64,000 nucleotides of DNA from CAYSCX01 sp964429575. GTDB taxonomy: Bacteria; Desulfobacterota; Binatia; Binatales; Binataceae. The stretch spans positions 70,789 through 134,788 of the forward strand of contig CAYSCX010000006.1 of NCBI GenBank assembly GCA_964429575.1. The letters run 5' to 3'. The translations under genes and the position numbers were made by a program. Below, piece after piece: positions 36,752 to 44,798 of the stretch (positions are counted from its first letter, which is position 1; each line of letters starts with the position of its first letter). The notes beneath the pieces were generated by a model. The model ran no database searches. It saw only the letters and a program-made list of their open reading frames with translations, and was not told where the DNA came from.

Positions 36752-37460
36752 TCACATTCCGTCGGGCTCGATGGTAACTGGTGAGTTCGAGCTCAAGAAA
36801 AGTCTGGTTTGTATCCCTCTCCAAATTCCCGTCTTCGCGAAAGTGTGAGCAGCGTCGAGAATCAGACGAGCCGATTCGCCGCGAATCGCGACGGCTGCCC
36901 CGGAAAATGCCATGGGGCGAGGCACATCGCAATCGCGCGTGGCGCGTCCAATGTGATGAGAAGGCGATCACCTGGTGGACGAAATCGATCGCGCCAGCAT
37001 ATTCAAAAGCTTGGCTTCTTTGCTGTTTCGAGACACGAGACGGCCGTCGGAACGATCAACTCGAGTACGCGAATCCAAGGATGCGGTGCTGCGATTCCCA
37101 GGAGAGCGGAAGTTGAGTGCGATCGTTCAAGACCTTGGAAGACTTCCTGACGATCACCACTTCCGTTGACGGAATCATAACAGAGCGCGATGTTCATTCG
37201 GGCTGTGCCTACTCAAAACCTAATCCGTGCGGATCTATTGGCGGTCTCGATCGACTAAAGATCGTGGCCTGCCATCATGGCGATGCGCAGAAGATGAGCA
37301 CTGCGGTTTCTGGACAGATTGTCCGTACGGAAACTCGGACGGATCCAAAGGTTGTGGGGGAGGGAATAGAAGAGGCGCTAGCGAACTCGTCATCTACGTA
37401 GCGTGAATGGCTCCCGGAGGTGATCGCCCCGGCCGGCCTATCGAATGAACCTGAAAGTGG
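36752..37460. other. Intergenic, no gene supported
   Basis: Seven hundred bases of lower GC with only shadow frames. A stretch CTCAAAACCTAATCCGTGCGG (37213 onward) resembles the short repeats at 29.1-29.3 kb. Confidence 0.4.
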
Positions 37461-37654
37461 TTTCCCTGTCGTTCGAGGGAATTTCCCTGTTCCGGCGCAA
37501 TAATTCCCTGTTCCGCTGAGTAGGGAATTCCGACACAAACCCTAAAGAAGACTAGGCTTTTTCGGCCCGAAGTCGGGCCCGGGACGGCCTATTTCGCGGA
37601 AATTCCCTGTATTTTCCCTGTAGATCAGGGAATGCGGTCGCAGAGAGCAGTTCG
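37461..37654. repeat. TTCCCTG-rich dispersed repeat R2, copy 1
   Basis: Contains many TTCCCTGTT and CAGGGAA units, GTAGGGAATTC, GCGGAAATTCCCTGTATTTT and ends GCAGAGAGCAGTTCG. The second copy at 63815-64000 has the same order. R3 copy 2 follows 22 bases later. Confidence 0.8.
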
Positions 37655-37676
37655 CATCGGCCTGCGTCATCCGCCA

Positions 37677-37876
37677 CCGAGTCTCCGACATTCGACGTTC
37701 TCCGCATTCACTCGTAAATTCCCCTCTTTGCACGCGGTTGCGGGGCAGTTGGGATGACGCCTGGCACCGGAGATTGTCGACACGCGCGCGTGCGGCGGCG
37801 ACTTCCCGGATTTCTCTCTGTTGCGCAGTTGCGCGGTGCCACGAGATGATCTACCCAATCGCGAATCATGGGCGAA
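37677..37876 (+). repeat. Dispersed repeat R3, copy 2
   Basis: Starts CGAGTCTCCGACATTC and keeps GGATTTCTCTCTGTTGCG, GCGGTGCCACGAGATGATC and GAATCATGGGCGAACTCATA. Directly after R2 copy 1, so R2 and R3 may be one larger unit. Confidence 0.7.
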
Positions 37877-38234
37877 CTCATACCCTAGGTCAGCTGTCAG
37901 CGTGCCGAGCGGATGCCGTGATTCTGCGCTCGTGGCGCTGGCAGGTGCTGGGGCGGGGAGAGGTGCGGAAGGCGCGGGCCGGCGACGCCGGGTTCCCTGA
38001 ACTCGCCCGCTTTCTCCCGCGCGAGCGGAAGCCGTGGATGAGCGAGGACGAGCGGATGAGGATTTTCGACGCGGCGGCGCTGGCCTGGCTTGCTGCCCAA
38101 CGGTACCGGCGCCAAGCGCCGACTATGGGCGCGTGAAAAAAAGCGGTCCGAAGAATTACGGGAAAGCGCGACGCACTGTTCGGATCTCGGCTCGCGGCCC
38201 AGTCAGTATCGGTACATAGCCCGATCGGCGGCGA
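37877..38234. other. Intergenic, possible gene remnant
   Basis: A frame ending at 38136 carries RSWRWQVLGRGEVRKARAGD and KPWMSEDERMRIFDAAALAW, which reads like protein but lacks a plausible start; its N-terminal part lies in repeat R3. It could be the tail of a lost gene. Confidence 0.35.
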
Positions 38235-38669
38235 TTAGTCTGGCAGGGCCGCCGCCTGCCGGATAGAGTTGAGAACGAAAAGAAAGTGACTCGAACAGTT
38301 GACGTCCTCAAGCATGCTGATCTGCTTCAGCACTTTGAGCTCCCTGCGTGTGATCCGGTGGCGTTTGTGGAGCATGCGATTCGATGCAAAACGTCGCCAC
38401 ACGCCGTGCGGTTTCTTGTCACGCGGTTCGCCAGGCTCGCCAAGCAGGCTTTTGGCCTCAGGGTGCGATAGCAGGAGCAGCTCCCGGGGGTTGAGCCCGA
38501 GCACGTCGGCAATCCGCCCGATCAGCGAGAGCGACGGCCTCCGGCGATTCGCCTCGATGTAGGCGATATGGCTCGCCTTGACACCGACTCGCAGAGCGAA
38601 TTCCCGCTGAGTCATGCCGAGTTCGTGGCGTGCGTGCTTCACCGCGCTACCGGCTGTCTTTTTGGTCAT
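38235..38669 (-). CDS. XRE-family regulator
   Basis: A 144-residue DNA-binding protein. AVKHARHELGMTQREFALRV then KASHIAYIEANRRRPSLSLI is a clear HTH_3 domain (residues ~10-65). The C-terminal part is unknown. Its ATG overlaps the stop of the ImmA/IrrE gene by four bases. It probably controls its own operon. Confidence 0.85.
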   Translation of the reverse strand: MTKKTAGSAVKHARHELGMTQREFALRVGVKASHIAYIEANRRRPSLSLIGRIADVLGLNPRELLLLSHPEAKSLLGEPGEPRDKKPHGVWRRFASNRMLHKRHRITRRELKVLKQISMLEDVNCSSHFLFVLNSIRQAAALPD

Positions 38670-39445
38670 ATCCCGTACTCGCGCAGCAGAGCGAGCCGCA
38701 GCTTCGCGACGTGAATCATACCCGCCAACGTATACAGATTCGCTCGTGCCGAAGCCCCGGCTGAGAAATCGAAGCCGGTGGCGGAGCGGACATAGGTTCG
38801 CGCTTTGGATGCCAACCGGTCGAAATCGGAGTCCGGTTGCTTTCGCGCCGTCCGGTCGAACACGGTCTCGGCCGCTCGCCTCGGATAGCATCCCAAAACC
38901 ATTACCAAGTCGGCGGCGATTTCCTCCGGTCGTTCCAGATGTTCTAGGTAGTTGGTCGTGAAGGAGAGGCCCACCTTCGACTGCCGACCGTCAAATACTT
39001 CATGTGTCAGATGATGGCCCATCTCGTGCCAAAAGGCCGCAGCTACGCCCACCGGGTGATTCGCCGCGTTGAGCCAAATGAGGGGAGCCTTCAGGATCGT
39101 TCTGTCGTTCACATAGAAGCCCCGCAGCGTCCGACCCTTAGGGCCGGCGATGTACCGCGTCTGCAAGGCCACTCCGAAGTTTGCGGCTATCTTCGATAAG
39201 CGGCCGAGATCGGTCTCCCTGAAAACCTGCTGATTGAGCCCCGGTAGGAAACGACCGAGTTCGGACACAAGGCTCCGAAGCTCCTGTCCGTCGAAACATC
39301 TTCTGAGCGCAACCGCGTAGTCTCGTCGTGTGACGGAAGAGAAATAGTTCGTTGCGTCGCGGAGGGAAACGTTCGTGAATTTGGACGAAGTTACGACTTC
39401 GCGAACAAGGCCCTGAAACGGCCCCGGCTCTGTGCGCTGCGGCAT
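38666..39445 (-). CDS. ImmA/IrrE-type zinc metalloprotease
   Basis: The 259-residue product has the HExxH zinc site in AAAFWHEMGHHLTHEVFDG, with a downstream Glu in RPEEIAADLVMVLG as third ligand. Known relatives cleave a partner XRE repressor upon a signal; the XRE gene overlapping its 3' end is the obvious target. ATG 39445 is preferred, since the open frame to 39601 is Arg/Ser-rich. In phage-derived pairs the regulator usually comes first; here the protease does. Confidence 0.75.
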   Translation of the reverse strand: MPQRTEPGPFQGLVREVVTSSKFTNVSLRDATNYFSSVTRRDYAVALRRCFDGQELRSLVSELGRFLPGLNQQVFRETDLGRLSKIAANFGVALQTRYIAGPKGRTLRGFYVNDRTILKAPLIWLNAANHPVGVAAAFWHEMGHHLTHEVFDGRQSKVGLSFTTNYLEHLERPEEIAADLVMVLGCYPRRAAETVFDRTARKQPDSDFDRLASKARTYVRSATGFDFSAGASARANLYTLAGMIHVAKLRLALLREYGI

Positions 39446-39996
39446 GAGCGACGCCCCCTTCTTGGAGCGGCATGTTATCGTTGTAAACCGCCGGTGAGCA
39501 AGCCCTGAATCGTTGGGTGTGTCCGTGCTGCTCCTAAACCCTCGCTCAGCGGTCGCAGACCGAGACCGCCGCACCGGGAAACCGCCTGGGTCTCGAAGCA
39601 TGCTTCATTCAGTTGGACCGAGTCTGGGGGGGCCTGAAGTCATTCTGGTAGCTGCTCAGGATTTCAGGACGCCGGCGATTCCACGGCTCGACGTTCCCCT
39701 CCTGGCAGCCGCTTGGCCGGCAGTCTCGTGCTATTGACAGCGTGTGGAACTGCCGCGTTCTGAGGGCATCTTCTTCACTCGAAACTGCGCTGGATGCGCA
39801 ACCAGTCGCATCACGGGAGCTCCCCAAGTCGGCAATTCGCCGCCTGAGAGCCGTATTCGCCCGCATCGGATATCGCGCCGGACAATAGCGCTCTCTTGTA
39901 AGCGGTCCGCCCGTGCCCCTCCCAGCTCTCTCGAGGGCAACGGATGGTCGTTTGGACACAGGAGTCGAACAGATTTCGGAACAAAGGAGAAATGCA
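39446..39996. other. Divergent intergenic region, 551 bases
   Basis: Separates the leftward protease/XRE pair from the rightward gene at 39997. TTGACA at 39735 is a possible -35, but no matching -10 was found. It should hold operators for the XRE protein. No hidden gene was seen. Confidence 0.4.
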
Positions 39997-40725
39997 ATGG
40001 AACTTCGCAAATTGACGTCGGACTACGAGCGGCAAGTCTTCGGTGAGTGTCTCACCAAGGCTCGGGCCACGAGAGGTGTGGGTTTCAGGGAAACGCAGCG
40101 GTCGCTTCTGGGAGGAAGCCATCTGAGGTTCGGCAGTGTTTACGCAATCTTTGAGAACGAGCGAGATCCGCTGCAGCGGATGCTGGGAGGCTTTATCATG
40201 CATAGTCTCGCCACCCTCCCGCAGAGTTTCGCGAAACCTGATCTGAGCCACCTCCCTCCGCAATCGATTCTCGAAGGCAGCGATCTCTGGTCGCTGTCCA
40301 AAGGTGCCGGCCATGTCGCGGCGAGGGCTGCCGCCGCTGTCGCAGGTTTTCTGCAGGCGAAGGCGATTATCGTCTACCCCATCGTGAGGCCGGTAGATCT
40401 GACCTCGTTCTATGCCCGATTCAGCTTCGCAACCGCCTGCGAGCCAATCCGGAACCCTTTTGGAGAGACGCTCGACGGAGGAGAAATCTGGGTCCAGCCC
40501 CTCACTCTGGAGGGCGACAAGCTGGAAGCGTACATCCGCTGGGGCTTCGAGCTCCTCTTCCAAGCGAATGGGGGTGCACAGGTGTTGCGGTTTGATGCAT
40601 CCCTCGCGACGCGACCACCAAACCTGGAAGTTTCGAGGGCGCCCCGGGAAGAGGATCCGAAGCGTTCGTTGATTCCGACGACCGGGCATCCGCAAGAGCC
40701 CAACGGAACAACACCCGAGGAGTGA
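39997..40725 (+). CDS. Unknown protein, possibly GNAT-like
   Basis: A 242-residue protein from ATG 39997 (AAAGGAG at 39983-39989). It has LSKGAGHVAARAAAAVAGFL, then AIIVYPIVRPVDLTSFYARF and FATACEPIRNPFGE. The order (loop, helix, strand, Y-x-R-x-G/S-F-like) recalls the C-terminal part of GNAT acyltransferases such as N-acyl-amino-acid synthases. This is a weak visual resemblance. It lies 127 bases before the gene at 40853 and could form an operon with it. Confidence 0.5.
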   Translation: MELRKLTSDYERQVFGECLTKARATRGVGFRETQRSLLGGSHLRFGSVYAIFENERDPLQRMLGGFIMHSLATLPQSFAKPDLSHLPPQSILEGSDLWSLSKGAGHVAARAAAAVAGFLQAKAIIVYPIVRPVDLTSFYARFSFATACEPIRNPFGETLDGGEIWVQPLTLEGDKLEAYIRWGFELLFQANGGAQVLRFDASLATRPPNLEVSRAPREEDPKRSLIPTTGHPQEPNGTTPEE

Positions 40726-40793
40726 ATTATAGCCACGGGATGCTGGAGCCGAAAGCAACAACTCAGAGCGGGTCTTCCCTGATGACTAGGTCT

Positions 40794-40814
40794 AGCGGGC
40801 TAAAGGAACCCGCT
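40794..40814 (+). terminator. Hairpin between 40725 and 40853
   Basis: AGCGGG pairs with CCCGCT across a nine-base loop; GTTCC/GGAAC forms a second small hairpin just after. No T-run, so an attenuator or mRNA-stability role is as likely as termination. Confidence 0.35.
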
Positions 40815-40852
40815 CCCAACCGTTCCGCGAGGAACGAACGAAAGGATTGACT

Positions 40853-41830
40853 ATGGACATCAATGGACACTACTCAGACGAAGTGCGAGACAACAGCTCT
40901 CGCCTCGAGGCTCTATACAGTACAATCCCATTTTGGCAGGACCTACTCGCGGCGGTCAGAGCCGGTCATACCGAATTCATCGGCATGCTGGCAAAAGCAG
41001 GACTGCTTTCGCAGTTCGGTCCGGCAACTAGTACGGTTCACTCGTACCAGGACATTGAGGTTCACGCCTTCATCCTGGGAATAGTGTCTGCCGGCCGTTG
41101 GGATGAGGTTCAGACGAAGTCGTACTTGACCTACGCCTCACACTGGATTGACGACTTCTTTGATAGTCCGGCGAACAACAATCTTGCCCAATTGCTGGCG
41201 GACCGACGCGACATTCGACGGGCGCTCGCGAACATGGGCCGGGTCGGTACAGTCGGATTCGCGATGGCGAACCGCGTCCGTCACTCGGAGGCAGTGTATA
41301 AGGCGCTGCACCGGATGCTCTATGGTGGCTTGGTGCAGCGAAGCAGCCAGCGGTCCGACAGACAGCGCCTGGTCGACGAGTATCCGGCCGTCGCGACCCA
41401 ATTCGTGGATCCAGCTCTCGCCCGCGAAATCCGGCAGTTACAGCCTGAGGCCTATTGGACAACCAACAAAACGGTTCTGGAGCTACTGAACGCCGCCGAG
41501 AAGGACCTCGACTTCAATACCGCGGAACTATGGAGCCTGGTGTATGCCCCGGCCATCTATTACCAGGACCTCGACGAGGAGCGGGAGCGTGGCGAGCTAA
41601 GCTTCGAGGGAGAAGAATGCCCGAGACTAGACGAAATGCTGAAGATGATACGGCTCGGAGCGCGCTACCTCGCTGCAATGTACGGGAGAAACAGTCTCCA
41701 GTATCAGCAGCTTGAGTTTGCTGCACTGGCGCTTCCTAATCTTCCCGAGCAGGTCGTGAGCGAGTACCGATTGCTACGCGAGGGGCGTCGCGAAAGGGTC
41801 CCCGACCAACAACTCATGGATCGGCCGTAA
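40853..41830 (+). CDS. Unknown helical protein with a DDxxD-like motif
   Basis: A mostly alpha-helical 325-residue protein. YASHWIDDFFDSP (about residues 94-106) has the DDxxD form of class I isoprenoid synthases at the usual position, and the length is right for a bacterial terpene synthase. The second metal motif (NSE/DTE) is not clear; QDLDEERERGE in the right region is only a poor match. The start ATG 40853 has GAAAGGA upstream (TTG 40847 possible). Without the second motif the assignment is tentative. Confidence 0.5.
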   Translation: MDINGHYSDEVRDNSSRLEALYSTIPFWQDLLAAVRAGHTEFIGMLAKAGLLSQFGPATSTVHSYQDIEVHAFILGIVSAGRWDEVQTKSYLTYASHWIDDFFDSPANNNLAQLLADRRDIRRALANMGRVGTVGFAMANRVRHSEAVYKALHRMLYGGLVQRSSQRSDRQRLVDEYPAVATQFVDPALAREIRQLQPEAYWTTNKTVLELLNAAEKDLDFNTAELWSLVYAPAIYYQDLDEERERGELSFEGEECPRLDEMLKMIRLGARYLAAMYGRNSLQYQQLEFAALALPNLPEQVVSEYRLLREGRRERVPDQQLMDRP

Positions 41831-42071
41831 TGGAGTCGCCGCGACCAGAGACCGCTTGACGGAAGCAAATTGTCGGCGCGGTTCGTCGGGCGCCTCCCCC
41901 GACGCCACCGCGCCGGCGCGATGGAAAAGCCGTACTCGCAGACAGCTGACGCCCAGTTGTGCGGACTTGATTCTAAGCGCGATCAAAGGTCGTCAATGCG
42001 TTCTAGAAACTGAACTGACAGATGTCGTCAAGTTGTTCCAGAACTGTCACCGACAGTTCAAATCCAATTCG
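41831..42071. other. Intergenic, tRNA-Ser-like right boundary
   Basis: Holds nothing gene-like until the short stretch at 42056, which resembles the T arm and 3' end of tRNA-Ser. Confidence 0.45.
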
Positions 42072-42090
42072 CTCCGCCCCCGAGTCTCCG
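42056..42090 (+). repeat. tRNA-Ser 3'-end direct repeat, right copy
   Basis: GTTCAAATCC, six different bases, then CTCCGCCCCCGAGTCTCCG. It aligns without gaps to 26656-26690, exactly 15,400 bases away. No tRNA body precedes it. Confidence 0.55.
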
Positions 42091-42290
42091 GTTTTGGAGA
42101 TTCTCCGGTAACTCGATCGAAATTCGTGCGTTTGTGCGCGATTGCGGTCGCCTTCGGACAACGCAAGTCACCGGAGAACGCGAGCACACGACCGCGATTC
42201 GGCAATCTGCGAGATTTCTCTCTGTTGCGGATCCGCGCGGTGCCACGGGACGATCAGTCGCATCGCGAATCAGCGGCGAAACAAACGATC
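42072..42290 (+). repeat. Dispersed repeat R3, copy 3
   Basis: Shares CTCCGCCCCCGAGTCTCCG, GATTTCTCTCTGTTGCGGAT and GCGGTGCCACGGGACGATC with copies 1 and 2. Between these points it has diverged. Confidence 0.65.
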
Positions 42291-42560
42291 TGTCCATCTT
42301 GATCTCCCTCGTTCGGCTGCGATCATCATGCGATGCAACGCAAACTCGCCCTGTCCCTGCTAGAAATCTCATCGGAGCCGAATTTTGAGCGGCTGCGAGG
42401 AATTGCTATCGAATCGATGCGCATGAGTGAATCGGACTGCAATCTAAACGTCAAAACGGTCGGTCCCTAATCGAGACCCGAACCCTTCGATACAGAGATC
42501 CTCAGCCGACGGGCGTCCGGGCCGCCGCGCAACCATTGGTGAGCAGGAATCTGGTACGCA

Positions 42561-43580
42561 TCACGCAGCGAGAGGTTGGTAGCGATGATGCAGGCCACCG
42601 ACCCTGCGAGGCTGGATCGGGCGTGAGACCGGGCAATCCTTGTCGAGCGACAGATGGGTGCGGGTGCGTCGGTAATAGTCGACGTACGAGAACAGGACGC
42701 GGCGCAGATGGCGCTCATTGAAGATCACGATGTGATCCGAACACTCGCGGCGAATCGAACCGATCACGCGCTCGACATAAGCGTTCTGCCAAGGCGAGCG
42801 CGGCGCAGTAACGACCTCCGTGATCCCCATCGCTTCGACTCGCTTGCAGAAGCACGAGCCATACGATGCGTCACGGTCGCGCACCAGATACCGGGGCGCC
42901 GTGTCCCACGGGAATGCTTCGGTTACCTGGCGCGAGAGCCAGGCTGCGGTCGGATGCTCGGTGACGGCTGTGCGCATGATCTTCCTGCGATCGTGGCCGA
43001 GGATGATCATCACGTAAAACAGCTGAAACGATGCGGAGGCCACAACGAACAGGTCGATGGCGGCGATGCCTTCGGCGTGATTGCGCAGGAAAGTCCGCGA
43101 CTTCTGAGAAGGTGTTCCTCGCCTTCGCACCATGTACTTCGCGACGGTCGCTTGGCTGACCTCGATGCCGAGCTTGAGCAGCTCGCCATGGATTCTCGGT
43201 GCTCCCCATAACGGGTTGGCTGCGTTCATCTGCCGAATCAGATCGCGAATCTCGCGATCCACTGACGGCCGTCCGGATCTGGAGCGCCAACGCCAAAACA
43301 GGCGGAAGCCCTGGCGATGCCATTGGACGATGGTGGCGGGCTTGACCAACACCATCGCGTTCAGACAGCGCGGCCACAATCTGTAGAGACAGACCCAGAG
43401 CAAGCGGTCGATCGCGAACAGCCGGGGCCGACCCGGCCGCTGGCGGCGAAGAACCTGCAGCTGGTGACGGAGCGCGAGGTTCTCTAGTTCCAAAACCGCC
43501 CGACGACGGAATCGGCGGGCAACCGCCGAGAGGACGGGTAGCTCGAGCTTAAGCATGCCGGCGACGCTACGGCGGCCCAT
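42561..43580 (-). CDS. DDE (rve-type) transposase
   Basis: The 339-residue product has an N-terminal DNA-binding part (RAVLELENLALRHQLQVLRR, HRQGFRLFWRWRSRSGRPSV) and an integrase core: AAIDLFVVASASFQLFYVMI holds the first Asp, RYLVRDRDASYGSCF the second, and SPWQNAYVERVIGSIRRECS the Glu. It looks intact, though the last residues (HHRYQPLAA) differ from the usual HHHYVRI. It catalyses strand transfer of its own IS. Pieces of relatives lie at 29.2, 43.6 and 56.2 kb. Confidence 0.88.
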   Translation of the reverse strand: MGRRSVAGMLKLELPVLSAVARRFRRRAVLELENLALRHQLQVLRRQRPGRPRLFAIDRLLWVCLYRLWPRCLNAMVLVKPATIVQWHRQGFRLFWRWRSRSGRPSVDREIRDLIRQMNAANPLWGAPRIHGELLKLGIEVSQATVAKYMVRRRGTPSQKSRTFLRNHAEGIAAIDLFVVASASFQLFYVMIILGHDRRKIMRTAVTEHPTAAWLSRQVTEAFPWDTAPRYLVRDRDASYGSCFCKRVEAMGITEVVTAPRSPWQNAYVERVIGSIRRECSDHIVIFNERHLRRVLFSYVDYYRRTRTHLSLDKDCPVSRPIQPRRVGGLHHRYQPLAA

Positions 43581-43628
43581 CCCAACATTCTAGACTGTTC
43601 GCCGCGTTCGGAGTTTTTAGTAGGCACA
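42561..43628 (-). mobile_element. Insertion sequence with intact DDE transposase
   Basis: The element carries one transposase gene. The promoter-side end is GAGTTTTTAGTAGGCACA (43611-43628), i.e. TGTGCCTACTAAAAACTC reading inward, matching the ends at 29.5 and 56.16 kb. The other end could not be fixed; 42461-42560 shows no matching terminal repeat. Confidence 0.7.
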
Positions 43629-44070
43629 GGTGGCTGATTACCGTCAGCGTGACCACCAACCCGACCGCCGACTGGATTGCAGGACAAGTAACTGAAGCCT
43701 TCCCGTGGGAGGGAGCGCCTGGTCACTTGATCCGCGACCGCGACCGGTCATTCGGCCACATATACACCCGGCGGGTTCGCGCGATGGGGATCCGCGATCA
43801 TCCGACGGCACCACGCTGACCGTGGCAGAATGGCCACGTTGAGCGGCTCATCGGATCGATTGGTCGGGAATGCCTCGACCACGTGATCGTGTTCGGCGAG
43901 GCGCATTTGCGCCGGGTCCTCAAGAGCTACGCTTCGTATTACAACGAAGTCCGGACCCCATCTCTGATTGGAGAAGGACGCGCCGAACTTCCGGCGCGCG
44001 CAGCCGGTCGGCAACATCGTAGCGCTGCCAGTGCTGGGCGGGCTGCATCATCAATATGTACGGGTTTGAG
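43629..44070 (+). pseudogene. Transposase fragment of a related IS
   Basis: From 43629 the plus strand encodes WLITVSVTTNPTADWIAGQV, then LIRDRDRSFGHIYTRRVRAM, a TGA stop in the segment that should read SPWQNGHVERL (~43818), and HVIVFGEAHLRRVLKSYASY. A frameshift follows near 43960 before a GLHHQYVRV-like end (~44037-44064) in another frame. The 5' third is missing where the intact IS abuts it, so one IS probably landed in another. Confidence 0.8.
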
Positions 44071-44144
44071 TTTTCGGCAGCCACAGCGCCGCCACTCGGC
44101 ACACCGCGCTCGGATATCCATGGGAACTAGTTCGTGGTGTCTCC

Positions 44145-44405
44145 TCATTCTTTCTCGCCGTTGCGCAACTCGATGAAGTCGAGGATCAGCTGCTCAAATT
44201 CGTCGAGGCATCGCGTGAGACTCTCGAGTCCCGGCACTTTGGCGGAAGCATCATTGATGATTCGACGAAGCCGCCGGACTGTCTTTGCGTTCAAGTGTCC
44301 TAAGGGCGGTTTCAATTTGACGCCGTGCGGCAAAAAGAGGCCGGTGTTGGAGCCGTGATTCGAAAGATTGGGGTGGACCGCCCTAGCTCTGGCGATTCGT
44401 CTCAA
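44145..44405 (-). CDS. Small hypothetical protein
   Basis: An 86-residue frame with GHLNAKTVRRLRRIINDASA and a C-terminal helix CLDEFEQLILDFIELRNGEK. The helical end looks coding. No family is recognised. It lies between the IS remnants and the sigma-54 activator. Confidence 0.4.
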   Translation of the reverse strand: MRRIARARAVHPNLSNHGSNTGLFLPHGVKLKPPLGHLNAKTVRRLRRIINDASAKVPGLESLTRCLDEFEQLILDFIELRNGEKE

Positions 44406-44798
44406 TCGGGTTATCTCCGGTAGGTTCTGGTGAAACTATCCAGAAAATTGCGAGCAGCTTACAAGCGGAGCCGAAGCATGGGAGCGCTGACTTTCGGGCG
44501 CGGTCCTTGCAGCCCGGAAATGCGTTCGCGGCGCGAATTGACTGACGCGATTGCCCCTTCGCTCTCCGTGGTGAGCGATAAACCCATCACGACTGTACAA
44601 GTAAGCGGAGAGCTTCGAGTGGCGATCGGTTTCTTGCAGCTCCGCGTAACCTGAAAGCCGGAGAAGCGACGGTTACGGCCAGTATGCTCCTGACCGGATC
44701 GTTGAGTGGCGCCGAGGCCACAAGACGTGACTCCCAAGTTTACGATTGTGGAGACGGCAAACGCCTCGAGCTGCGACCGTATCTCTGCAGGGGCATAG
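44406..44798. other. Intergenic before the sigma-54 activator
   Basis: Some 390 bases hold only shadow frames. The promoter of the activator gene must lie here; no clear -10/-35 or -24/-12 pair was found. Confidence 0.4.

Noticed and set aside
36781..37401. Several 70-110-codon frames in the 36.8-37.4 kb gap
   Set aside because: Overlap one another in different frames, none with a ribosome site or a recognisable fold.
37461..37654. Regular TTCCCTG units suggested a CRISPR-like array
   Set aside because: Units are unevenly spaced, inverted and not separated by unique spacers; the same arrangement recurs at 63.8 kb as a dispersed repeat.
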